From positions 1,054,001 to 1,118,000 of the forward strand of contig NZ_AP018718.1 in assembly GCF_003966565.1 (NCBI RefSeq): a DNA stretch of 64,000 bases, in the 5' to 3' direction. The stretch comes from Sulfuricystis multivorans (GTDB lineage Bacteria; Pseudomonadota; Gammaproteobacteria; Burkholderiales; Rhodocyclaceae). Within the stretch, counting starts at the first letter, position 1. Every line of letters starts with the position of its first letter. The translations under genes and the position numbers were made by a program. The notes under the pieces were generated by a model that was not told the origin of the DNA, did no database searches, and saw only the letters and a program-made list of their open reading frames with translations. Below, piece by piece: positions 1-7,166 of this stretch.

Positions 1-1
1 C

Positions 2-1369
2 GTCGGCACTCCCGGACGGGTGATGGATCACCTGGAAAGGAAGAGCCTGAATCTCGACCATCTCAAAACGCTGGTGCTCGACGAGGCCGATGAGATGCTG
101 CGCATGGGGTTCATCGACGATGTCGAATGGATCCTCGAACACACGCCGGCGACGAGACAGACGGCGCTCTTCTCGGCGACGATGCCCGAGCCGATCCGCC
201 GCATCGCCAGCCGTTATCTGCGCGATCCAGAACAGGTGAAGATCCGTGCCGCCACCACGACTGTCGCGGCGATCAAGCAGAAGTACTGGAAGGTTTCCGG
301 CGCGGACAAGCTCGAAGCGCTGACCCGCATGCTGGAAGTCGAGGAGGATTTCGAGGCGGCGATCGTTTTCGTGCGCACCAAGACCGCGACGGTCGAGCTC
401 GCCGACAAGCTGGAGGCACGCGGCTACGAGGCGGCGGCCCTGAACGGCGACATGACGCAGGGCTTGCGCGAGCAGGTGATCGAACGTTTGAAGAATGGCA
501 GCCTCGACATCGTCGTCGCCACCGACGTCGCTGCGCGCGGCCTGGACGTGCCGCGCATCAGCCATGTCATCAACTACGACATTCCTTACGACACCGAAGC
601 CTATGTGCACCGCATCGGCCGCACCGGTCGGGCCGGTCGCACGGGGGTTGCGATCCTGTTCGTCAGCCCGCGCGAGATGCGCATGCTCAAAACCATCGAG
701 CGCGCCACGCGCCAGCCGATCGAGCCGGTGGCGCTGCCCACACGCGGCGAAGTGGCCGAGCGGCGCGTGCAACAGTTCCGCCAGCAGGTGCTCGACACAC
801 TCGCCGAGGAGAATCTCGACTTCTTCTACGACGTGGTGCGGCGCATGGAAAACGAAGACGGTCTGGCGACGCGGCAGATCGCCGCCGCGCTCGCGTTTCT
901 TGCTCAGCGCGAGCGGCCTTTGCAGCCAGAGGGGTTGGATGAGCCGGCGCCCAGCGTGCCGCGCGCCGCCCCAGCGCGCAGCAAACGTGCCGTTGTGCCA
1001 GCGCCGAGTCTGGCCCCAGCGGAGCGCAAACCGCGTTCAATGCCGGCGGCCGGGCGCGATTTCGATGCGGCACCGCGGCTACGCTACCGGATCGAGGTTG
1101 GCCGCAACCAAGGCGCGTTGCCGAAAGAGATCGTCGGCGCGATCGCCAACGAAGGCGGCATCGACGGCAGGCTGATCGGCCAGATCGATCTGTTCGATGA
1201 CTACAGCACGGTGGAGCTGCCCGAGTTGCCGCCGCAGGTGCTCGAAACGCTCAAGCGCACGCGGGTGCGTCATCTGCCGCTCAAGATCCGTCCGGCCAAG
1301 CCGGGCGAGGGCGAACGGACATTCAAACGGAAAACCGCCAGTTCGCCGCCGCGCAGAAAAGCGCGCTGA
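2..1369 (+). CDS. deaD: DEAD-box RNA helicase DeaD/CsdA, 5' end outside window
   Basis: ATP-dependent RNA helicase acting in ribosome assembly and mRNA decay. The reading frame is open from base 2 and begins inside helicase domain 1 with the TPGR motif, followed by the DEAD box (VLDEADEML), the SAT motif (LFSATMP) and domain 2 motifs (VATDVAARGLDVP, HRIGRTGRAGR). A C-terminal DbpA-type RNA-binding domain follows (YRIEVGRNQGALPKEIVGAI), then a short basic tail ([14 protein letters not shown]). This order is that of the DeaD/CsdA subfamily. The first part of domain 1, including Walker A, is missing because the window starts inside the gene. The last 47 bases overlap the tail of the convergent lpxH. 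Confidence 0.95.
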   Translation, partial: VGTPGRVMDHLERKSLNLDHLKTLVLDEADEMLRMGFIDDVEWILEHTPATRQTALFSATMPEPIRRIASRYLRDPEQVKIRAATTTVAAIKQKYWKVSGADKLEALTRMLEVEEDFEAAIVFVRTKTATVELADKLEARGYEAAALNGDMTQGLREQVIERLKNGSLDIVVATDVAARGLDVPRISHVINYDIPYDTEAYVHRIGRTGRAGRTGVAILFVSPREMRMLKTIERATRQPIEPVALPTRGEVAERRVQQFRQQVLDTLAEENLDFFYDVVRRMENEDGLATRQIAAALAFLAQRERPLQPEGLDEPAPSVPRAAPARSKRAVVPAPSLAPAERKPRSMPAAGRDFDAAPRLRYRIEVGRNQGALPKEIVGAIANEGGIDGRLIGQIDLFDDYSTVELPELPPQVLETLKRTRVRHLPLKIRPAKPGEGERTFKRKTASSPPRRKAR

Positions 1370-2042
1370 GCCGGCCAGGGTTCCAGTCGCCGAGCACCCA
1401 GCGCAGGCAGGGTTTGCCGGCGACGAGATGCTCGTGACGTCCCTGCCGATGGGTGTGGCCGTGGATCAGCGCCTGGGCGCGATGCGCAGCGCACATGGCA
1501 GCGACCGCGTCGGCATTCACGTCCATGATCTGAGCCGGCTTGTGTTGCTTTTCCTTTTCGCTTAAGGCGCGCAGGGCTTCGATCTCGCGTTTGCGATCCG
1601 CCAGCGGCCGGGCAAGAAAAGCCTCCCGCCAGGCCGGCTTGCGGACCTCTTCGCGGAAGCGCTGGTAGTCGATGTCGTCGGTGCACAGCTGATCGCCGTG
1701 CGTGAGCACGGTGCGGATGCCGTCGATTTCCCGCACGCAAGGATCGGAAAGCAAGGTGAGGCCGGCCGCGCCGGCAAAGGCTGCGCCGATCAAAAAATCG
1801 CGGTTGCCGGCCATGAATTCGAGCCGCACCCCGCTGTCGGATAGCGTGCGCAAGGCGGCGACGATGCGGGCGTTGAAGGGATCGGCCAGATCGTCGTCGC
1901 CGGCCCAATATTCGAACAGGTCGCCGAGGATGGTCAGTCGGCTCGCCTCGCGCGCCGGGCCGGCGAGGAAATCGAGGAAGGTCTGCACCGTCCCCGGCTC
2001 GGTCGGGGAGAGATGCAGGTCGGAGATGAATAGCTCGCTCAG
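1323..2042 (-). CDS. lpxH: UDP-2,3-diacylglucosamine diphosphatase LpxH, probable CTG start
   Basis: Peripheral inner-membrane Mn-dependent hydrolase that cleaves UDP-2,3-diacylglucosamine to lipid X and UMP in lipid A synthesis. Metallophosphoesterase signatures are all present: FISDLHL near the N-terminus, GDLFEYW, GNRDFL, THGD and GHTH near the C-terminus. Length is 239 aa against about 240 for E. coli LpxH. The product aligns with E. coli LpxH (MATLFIADLHL) only if translation begins at [11 protein letters not shown], whose first codon is CTG. There is no in-frame ATG, GTG or TTG nearby. That CTG overlaps the ppiB stop as CTGA, the same geometry as the ATGA overlaps elsewhere in this window. 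Probably co-transcribed with ppiA and ppiB. Confidence 0.92.
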   Translation of the reverse strand: MSELFISDLHLSPTEPGTVQTFLDFLAGPAREASRLTILGDLFEYWAGDDDLADPFNARIVAALRTLSDSGVRLEFMAGNRDFLIGAAFAGAAGLTLLSDPCVREIDGIRTVLTHGDQLCTDDIDYQRFREEVRKPAWREAFLARPLADRKREIEALRALSEKEKQHKPAQIMDVNADAVAAMCAAHRAQALIHGHTHRQGRHEHLVAGKPCLRWVLGDWNPGRLSALFCAAANWRFSV

Positions 2043-2530
2043 ACGACTTCCGCCTTCTCGATCACGACGTCCTCGACCGGCACGTCCTGGTGGAAGCCCC
2101 TGTTGCCGGTCTTCACGCGCCTGATCGCGTCGACGACGTCCATGCCCTCGACGACGCGCCCGAACACGCAGTAGCCCCAGCCATTGCCCGAGGGCGCGCG
2201 AAAATCGAGAAAGTCGTTGTCGGCGACGTTGATGAAGAACTGCGCGGTGGCCGAGTGCGGGTCCGAGGTGCGCGCCATCGCGATCGTGCCACGCTGGTTT
2301 TTCAGACCGTTGGCTGCCTCGTTCTCGATCGCTGCGTTGGTCGGTTTCTGTTTCATGCCGGGCAGGAAGCCGCCCCCCTGGATCATGAAGCCGTCGATCA
2401 CGCGGTGGAAGATCGTGCCGTCGTAATGGCCGGCCTTGACGTAATCGATGAAGTTGGCGACGGTCTTCGGCGCCTTCTCGGCGTCGAGTTCGAGCGTGAT
2501 GGTGCCGAGGTTGGTGGTGAGCTTGATCAT
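2039..2530 (-). CDS. ppiB: Cytoplasmic peptidyl-prolyl cis-trans isomerase (cyclophilin B)
   Basis: Cyclophilin-type proline isomerase of 163 aa with no signal peptide, so cytoplasmic. Family motifs are clear: [15 protein letters not shown], the catalytic Arg in that stretch, and [19 protein letters not shown]. It sits 11 bp downstream of a paralogous cyclophilin that does carry a signal peptide. The pair therefore supplies cytoplasmic and periplasmic forms. Its stop codon overlaps the proposed lpxH start by 3 bases, which implies translational coupling. Confidence 0.96.
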   Translation of the reverse strand: MIKLTTNLGTITLELDAEKAPKTVANFIDYVKAGHYDGTIFHRVIDGFMIQGGGFLPGMKQKPTNAAIENEAANGLKNQRGTIAMARTSDPHSATAQFFINVADNDFLDFRAPSGNGWGYCVFGRVVEGMDVVDAIRRVKTGNRGFHQDVPVEDVVIEKAEVV

Positions 2531-2541
2531 TCTGGGGTTCC

Positions 2542-3102
2542 TTATTTCTTGTCGAGGATGCGGGCGGTTTCGATGACGACGGGAGTGAGCGGGACGTTCT
2601 GGTGGAAGCCGGCATTGCCGGTGGGAACCTTGGCGATTTTCTGCACGACATCGAGGCCCCGCACGACCTGGCCGAATACGGCATAGCCCCAGCCGTCCTG
2701 GCCCGGATAGTCGAGGAAGGCATTGTCCTTGACGTTGATGAAGAACTGCGCCGCGGCCGAGTGCGGATCGCGCGTCCTGGCCATCGCGATGCTGCCGGTG
2801 ACGTTCTTGAGGCCGTTCTTGGCCTCGTTGGGGATTGGCGCACGGGTCGGCTTTTCCTTCATGTCGGGGGTCATGCCGCCGCCCTGGATCATGAAGCCGT
2901 CGATCACGCGATGGAAGATCGTGCCGTCGTAGAAGCCGTCCTTGACGTATTGCAGGAAGTTTTCGGTGGTCTTCGGCGCTCTGGCGGCATCGAGTTCGAG
3001 AACGATCACGCCGAGGCTGGTCTTCAGCTCGACCTGGGGATTGGCGGCGGCCGCGGCCAACGGGAAAAACAGCGCGGACAACAGCGCGAACAAATGTTTC
3101 AT
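2542..3102 (-). CDS. ppiA: Periplasmic peptidyl-prolyl cis-trans isomerase (cyclophilin A)
   Basis: Exported cyclophilin of 186 aa. The N-terminus [20 protein letters not shown] is a typical Sec signal peptide with cleavage predicted after the Ala run. The mature part has [15 protein letters not shown] and [19 protein letters not shown]. An upstream extension of the frame is open but has no family similarity, so the ATG at 3102 is chosen because the signal peptide starts there. One base separates the start codon from the terminal inverted repeat of a MITE-like element, so the ribosome binding site (a weak GGGA) and any promoter must lie in inserted DNA. Confidence 0.93.
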   Translation of the reverse strand: MKHLFALLSALFFPLAAAAANPQVELKTSLGVIVLELDAARAPKTTENFLQYVKDGFYDGTIFHRVIDGFMIQGGGMTPDMKEKPTRAPIPNEAKNGLKNVTGSIAMARTRDPHSAAAQFFINVKDNAFLDYPGQDGWGYAVFGQVVRGLDVVQKIAKVPTGNAGFHQNVPLTPVVIETARILDKK

Positions 3103-3103
3103 G

Positions 3104-3313
3104 ATCCCAGATTGTCCATTGGAACGCGAGCGGGTATCAAAAGCGAGGGCGAGCAGGTTTGCGTTACCGCGACGAGCCAATAGCGGAGCCTATTGGCGAG
3201 GAGCGGGGGCGCAAAGATGCCGCCCGCAGCTCGAAAACCGCCGCGTAGGGCGTTGAAATGATCGTATCGAATGCTCATGGCGAATCAGCCCGGTCTAATG
3301 GTCAATTTGGGAT
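3104..3313. mobile_element. MITE-like repeat element, copy 1
   Basis: A roughly 210-bp non-coding element with imperfect terminal inverted repeats. The left end reads ATCCCAGATTGTCCATTGG; the right end, read on the other strand, is ATCCCAAATTGACCATTAG. The centre holds a small hairpin, GCCAATA...TATTGGC, inside GCGACGAGCCAAT...ATTGGCGAGGAGCG. A second copy in the same orientation lies at 30611-30815 and shares both ends and this core. It codes for nothing credible. Size and structure fit a miniature inverted-repeat transposable element. A target-site duplication is not obvious. Confidence 0.75.
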
Positions 3314-3372
3314 GATATCTCCGTCCGGAACAAACGACGTATGATTCTAGCCTTTTGTGCGACGCTTCTCCC

Positions 3373-4752
3373 ATGCTGAAAATCTTCAATTCGCTGACCC
3401 GCTCCGTGCAAGAGTTCGTGCCCATCGAGCCTGGCAAGGTGCGTCTCTACGTGTGCGGCATGACCGTCTATGACTACTGCCATCTCGGCCACGCCCGCGT
3501 GCTGGTGGTCTTCGACATGGTGGTGCGCTGGCTCGAGGCCAGCGGCTATCGGGTCACCTATGTGCGCAACATCACCGACATCGACGACAAGATCATCAAG
3601 CGCGCCGTGGACAATGGCGAGTCGATCCGCAGCCTCACCGACCGTTTCATCGCCGCGATGCACGAGGACGCCGACGCTCTGGGTGTTGCGCGCCCGGATT
3701 TCGAGCCACGCGCCACCGAATACGTGCCGGCGATGCTGGCGCTGATCGACAAGCTGGAAAAGAATGGCTACGCCTATGTCGCCGCCAACGGCGACGTCTG
3801 CTTCGCGGTGCGCAAGTTTCCCGCCTATGGCAAGCTTTCCGGCAAATCACTCGAAGACCTGCGCGCCGGCGAGCGGGTCGATGTCATGGAAGGCAAGCAA
3901 GATCCGCTCGATTTCGTGCTCTGGAAGCACGCCAAAGCGGATGAACCGGACGAGGTGAAATGGGCTTCGCCGTGGGGGCCGGGCCGCCCGGGTTGGCACA
4001 TCGAATGCTCGGCGATGAGCTCCAAGCTGCTCGGCGAACATTTCGACATCCACGGCGGCGGCCAGGATTTGCAGTTCCCGCACCACGAGAACGAGATCGC
4101 CCAATCCGAAGGGGCGCATGGTCATGTCTTCGTCAATTACTGGATGCACAATGGCTTCGTGCGCGTCGATGACGAGAAGATGTCGAAATCACTCGGCAAC
4201 TTCTTCACCATCCGCGACGTCCTGAAGAAATATCACCCCGAAGTCGTGCGTTTCTTCATCCTGCGCGCGCACTACCGCAGCCCGCTCAATTATTCCGCTG
4301 CCCACCTCGAAGACGCGCGCGCCGCTCTGACCCGTCTCTATACCGCGCTGAAAGGCTTCATTGTTGCGCCGAGCGTCGACTGGAACGAGCCGCATGCGAT
4401 GCGTTTCAAGGCGGCGATGGACGATGACTTCGCCACGCCGGAAGCGATCGCCGTGCTGTTCGATCTCGCCAATGAGGTCAATCGCAGCAAGGATGCCGCG
4501 CTGGCGGCGCAGCTCAAAGGGCTGGGCGGGATTCTGGGCCTCTTGCAACGCGATCCAATCGAATTCCTGCAAGCCGGGCCGGCGGCGGGCGAGGGCATGA
4601 GCGCTGCGGAAATCGAAGCCAGAGTCGCCGCGCGCGCCGCCGCGAAGAAGGCGAGAAACTTCGCCGAAGCCGACCGCATCCGCGACGAATTGAAGGCCGT
4701 CGGCATCATCCTCGAAGACGGCCCGCAAGGCACCACCTGGCGCCGGGCGTGA
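3373..4752 (+). CDS. cysS: Cysteinyl-tRNA synthetase
   Basis: Class I aminoacyl-tRNA synthetase charging tRNA-Cys, 459 aa. The N-terminal signature [19 protein letters not shown] contains the HIGH-type motif (HLGH) and the zinc-binding Cys. The second zinc region is [11 protein letters not shown] with [10 protein letters not shown], and the KMSKS loop is EKMSKSLGN. The C-terminal DALR/anticodon part ends with a basic helical region ([21 protein letters not shown]). The ATG at 3373 is preferred to an upstream in-frame ATG because it gives the conserved beginning [15 protein letters not shown] element at 3340-3345 could be its -10 box. Confidence 0.97.
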   Translation: MLKIFNSLTRSVQEFVPIEPGKVRLYVCGMTVYDYCHLGHARVLVVFDMVVRWLEASGYRVTYVRNITDIDDKIIKRAVDNGESIRSLTDRFIAAMHEDADALGVARPDFEPRATEYVPAMLALIDKLEKNGYAYVAANGDVCFAVRKFPAYGKLSGKSLEDLRAGERVDVMEGKQDPLDFVLWKHAKADEPDEVKWASPWGPGRPGWHIECSAMSSKLLGEHFDIHGGGQDLQFPHHENEIAQSEGAHGHVFVNYWMHNGFVRVDDEKMSKSLGNFFTIRDVLKKYHPEVVRFFILRAHYRSPLNYSAAHLEDARAALTRLYTALKGFIVAPSVDWNEPHAMRFKAAMDDDFATPEAIAVLFDLANEVNRSKDAALAAQLKGLGGILGLLQRDPIEFLQAGPAAGEGMSAAEIEARVAARAAAKKARNFAEADRIRDELKAVGIILEDGPQGTTWRRA

Positions 4753-4777
4753 GCGTCGACGGTGGCGGAAACGAGAG

Positions 4778-4826
4778 CGTCCCGCCGGGTGCCGAGTCAT
4801 CTCGAACACTCGGCGCTGGCGGGACG
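4778..4826. repeat. Long hairpin from two inverted copies of a dispersed 20-bp motif
   Basis: The arms CGTCCCGCC..GCCGAGT (4778-4797) and ACTCGGC..GGCGGGACG (4808-4826) pair over about 19 bp with one bulge and a 10-nt loop. The right arm contains, on the minus strand (4810-4829), the motif TGCCGTCCCGCCAGCGCCGA that recurs at 38153, 49521, 53298 and 59277. The left arm is a diverged inverted copy. There is no T-run, so it is at best a weak terminator for cysS. A paired-inverted arrangement is typical of REP/BIME-type elements. Confidence 0.65.
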
Positions 4827-4856
4827 GCACCTTACAGACTGGCCGCGAAGCGGCAC

Positions 4857-4891
4857 GTTTCATGCGGGGGCCGCGAGCTCCCGCATGAAAC
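4857..4891. repeat. Perfect 12-bp inverted repeat abutting the first CRISPR repeat
   Basis: GTTTCATGCGGG at 4857-4868 and CCCGCATGAAAC at 4880-4891 are exact inverted repeats with an 11-nt loop. The right arm ends on the base before the first CRISPR repeat. A small hairpin, GCCGC-GAA-GCGGC (4842-4854), precedes it. This is the upstream end of the array with respect to repeat transcription. Possible roles are an array-boundary structure or insulation from cysS read-through. No function is demonstrated. Confidence 0.6.
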
Positions 4892-5866
4892 GTTGTAGCT
4901 CCCTCTCTCACCCCGGATAGCTACAATTTAGGCGAAACAATCATATAACATCTTCCGAGTTGTAGCTCCCTCTCTCACCCCGGATAGCTACAATTTCGAT
5001 TTCGTTCGGCCAGACATTGGCCGGTGTTGTAGCTCCCTCTCTCACCCCGGATAGCTACAATTAATCTGCGCTGGCGTTGGATACGACCCCCCGTTGTAGC
5101 TCCCTCTCTCACCCCGGATAGCTACAATTCAGAAATCATTTCCAAAGTGGCGAAATCACGTTGTAGCTCCCTCTCTCACCCCGGATAGCTACAATTGGAG
5201 GAAGATCATGACCATACCAGACAAACGTTGTAGCTCCCTCTCTCACCCCGGATAGCTACAATTTGCTTCGTGCTGTTCGCTCGTTCGATGCTGGTTGTAG
5301 CTCCCTCTCTCACCCCGGATAGCTACAATTGAGCATCTGCGGAGTTACGCGCCATGTTTCGTTGTAGCTCCCTCTCTCACCCCGGATAGCTACAATTATG
5401 ACGCAAGTGCTCGGCCAGTGCCTGCGTGTTGTAGCTCCCTCTCTCACCCCGGATAGCTACAATTAAGAATATATATAACGCGCATGGCGCTGTAGTTGTA
5501 GCTCCCTCTCTCACCCCGGATAGCTACAATTCGGTGGTCAAGCGGGATGTTGAGCGTCTGTGTTGTAGCTCCCTCTCTCACCCCGGATAGCTACAATTTG
5601 AAGTCGATGCGCGCCAAGGTCTTCGACCGTTGTAGCTCCCTCTCTCACCCCGGATAGCTACAATTCATCAAAAAAGCAAGAGATCAGGCAGCATCGTTGT
5701 AGCTCCCTCTCTCACCCCGGATAGCTACAATTTTTGATCGTGCCAAGGTTGTAGAAGTTTGCGTTGTAGCTCCCTCTCTCACCCCGGATAGCTACAATTA
5801 TGCAATCATGATGCAATTTTGCTGCAATCGTTGTAGCTCCCTCTCTCACCCCGGATAGCTACAATT
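4892..5866 (+). CRISPR. Type II-C CRISPR array, 15 repeats, 14 spacers
   Basis: Fifteen identical repeats begin at 4892 and recur every 67 bases to 5830. The repeat starts GTTGTAGCTCCCTCTCTCAC and ends CGGATAGCTACAAT. A T always follows, so it can be read as a 36-nt repeat plus an invariant T (37) with 30-nt spacers. It closely resembles the Neisseria meningitidis type II-C repeat, which also starts GTTGTAGCTCCC and ends CTACAAT. In that system each repeat carries its own crRNA promoter, and TACAAT here is a good -10 hexamer. Orientation is deduced from tracrRNA pairing and from the terminator after the last repeat. No repeat is degenerate at either end. The last spacer (5800-5829) contains three GCAAT words at 11-nt intervals. 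Confidence 0.99.
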
Positions 5867-5879
5867 TGGCTGTATCTTG

Positions 5880-5915
5880 ATCCCCGTCCGGCCAAGGCTT
5901 GGCGGGGATTTTTCT
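5880..5915 (+). terminator. Rho-independent terminator of the CRISPR array
   Basis: ATCCCCG at 5880-5886 pairs with CGGGGAT at 5903-5909. An inner CCAAG/CTTGG arm extends the structure, and TTTTTCTTC follows. The T-run lies on the plus strand only, so it ends transcripts leaving the array rather than the convergent cas2 message. It starts 14 bases after the last repeat. Confidence 0.8.
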
Positions 5916-5929
5916 TCTCCAATCCCGGA

Positions 5930-6238
5930 TCAGAACAGCACCAGTTGCGCCGCTGAGACCTTTTTTTCCTGAAAAAGCGGCATGCCGACCAACAGGCGCA
6001 TGCCGGCATACTGCTTTTCGGTCACGGTCATCGCGCGCACCGAGCCTTCCGGAGGCAGGTTCTCGGCGAGCCGCGCCAGATGCTTTTTCTCGGCGTCGCT
6101 GCCATTGAGGATGCGGCCATAGACCGACCACTGGATCATGTCGTAGCCGTCGTTGAGCAAGAATTTGCGGAACTGCACATAGGCGCGCTTTTCGGCCTTG
6201 GTGACCATCGGCAGGTCGAAAAATACCAGCAGCCTCAT
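5930..6238 (-). CDS. cas2: CRISPR-associated endoribonuclease/integrase subunit Cas2
   Basis: Structural subunit of the Cas1-Cas2 spacer integrase, 102 aa. It starts MRLLVFFDLPMVTKAEKRAY with the ferredoxin-fold beta-strand and conserved Asp (D8), followed by YDMIQWSVYGRIL. The ATG at 6238 is chosen because it gives this canonical N-terminus; the open frame upstream is not conserved. It lies 25 bases after the cas1 stop and is the last gene of the cas9-cas1-cas2 unit, converging on the array terminator. Confidence 0.96.
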   Translation of the reverse strand: MRLLVFFDLPMVTKAEKRAYVQFRKFLLNDGYDMIQWSVYGRILNGSDAEKKHLARLAENLPPEGSVRAMTVTEKQYAGMRLLVGMPLFQEKKVSAAQLVLF

Positions 6239-6263
6239 GTATCGCCTCGTCTCTATGCCCACG

Positions 6264-7166
6264 TCAATACTCCAGCCGGTGCGCCGTAAGACCGATGAGC
6301 GCGGGCAGGTGGAGCTGGCGGCTTTCGTCTTCATAGACCCGCACCAGGCTTTCGACCGCGTATTCGATCGCCGAGAGCACCGACATCCTTCCTTGTGGCA
6401 TGCCGACATCGACATTGAGCAGCGCCACCAGCGCCTGCTTGTCCGTCGGAATCAAATCGCCCTCAGTCGAGGCCGGATGCTTGGCGACGTGTAGATCGAC
6501 GATCGGCCGGAAGGGTTCGATCAGATCGTCGGCCAGGTTGAAGGCATTCTGCTCGCTGTCATGGAACAGGCCGACGGTCGGATGCAGCCCATGCGCCACC
6601 AGTCCGCGCGCGATCGCGCCGCGTAATACCGCATAGCCGTAATCGAGCGCGGCGTTCGTCCAGCGCGCCTCGGCGCGGTTGAAATCGCTCCCGAAGAGCT
6701 GCGCGAAATAGAACGCCGCGGCTTGCGCTTCCAGATTGTCCGGGTCGCCGGAGCGCACGCGCCGCGCATAGGAGGCGAGCCGATCCATGCCTTCTTTGCC
6801 GCACAACTTGAGACAGGCGGCCTGGTTCTCGATCTTGCGGCGCACGAGAGCAGCCCAGGCCTGCTTGGCCGCGGGCTTGCCTAGCCCAAGCTGCTTTCTC
6901 ATCATGCGCGTGGTGCGCGAATGCGGCAGGAACGGCAGGAACACGCCGGCCGGCTGGTGGTTGGCGCCGGTGGCAAAAAGCCCGATGCCGTATTCGGCGC
7001 AGGCCGAGAGTACTGGATGGGTGAGCGTGATCTCGCGATGGTTCAAGACGATCACCGCGATGTCCTCGAAGGGCACGAAGGCGGTTTCCTCCTGGTCGAT
7101 GGCCAGCGAATAATGCTCCCGCCGTAGCCGCGCGGGACGCGAGATCATCACGCTACGCCAGACCAC
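6264..7166 (-). CDS. cas1: Type II CRISPR-associated integrase Cas1
   Basis: Metal-dependent integrase that inserts new spacers, 300 aa. It begins [20 protein letters not shown], like Neisseria Cas1 (MTWRSLLI...). Predicted metal ligands are E146 (NLEAQAAAFYF), H202 (GLFHDSEQN) and E217 (FNLADDLIEPFRP), the usual Glu-His-Glu/Asp trio, so it looks active. The start overlaps the end of cas9 by 14 bases, indicating translational coupling. There is no csn2 or cas4 gene nearby, which places the locus in subtype II-C. Confidence 0.97.
   Translation of the reverse strand: MVWRSVMISRPARLRREHYSLAIDQEETAFVPFEDIAVIVLNHREITLTHPVLSACAEYGIGLFATGANHQPAGVFLPFLPHSRTTRMMRKQLGLGKPAAKQAWAALVRRKIENQAACLKLCGKEGMDRLASYARRVRSGDPDNLEAQAAAFYFAQLFGSDFNRAEARWTNAALDYGYAVLRGAIARGLVAHGLHPTVGLFHDSEQNAFNLADDLIEPFRPIVDLHVAKHPASTEGDLIPTDKQALVALLNVDVGMPQGRMSVLSAIEYAVESLVRVYEDESRQLHLPALIGLTAHRLEY

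Noticed and set aside
4825-4891. A sixteenth, degenerate CRISPR repeat before 4892
   Set aside because: At the expected register (4825) there is no similarity to the repeat; the sequence is hairpin DNA instead.
5733-5762. GTTGTAG inside the thirteenth spacer, resembling a repeat start
   Set aside because: Only seven bases match and the spacer has normal length; chance is a sufficient explanation.
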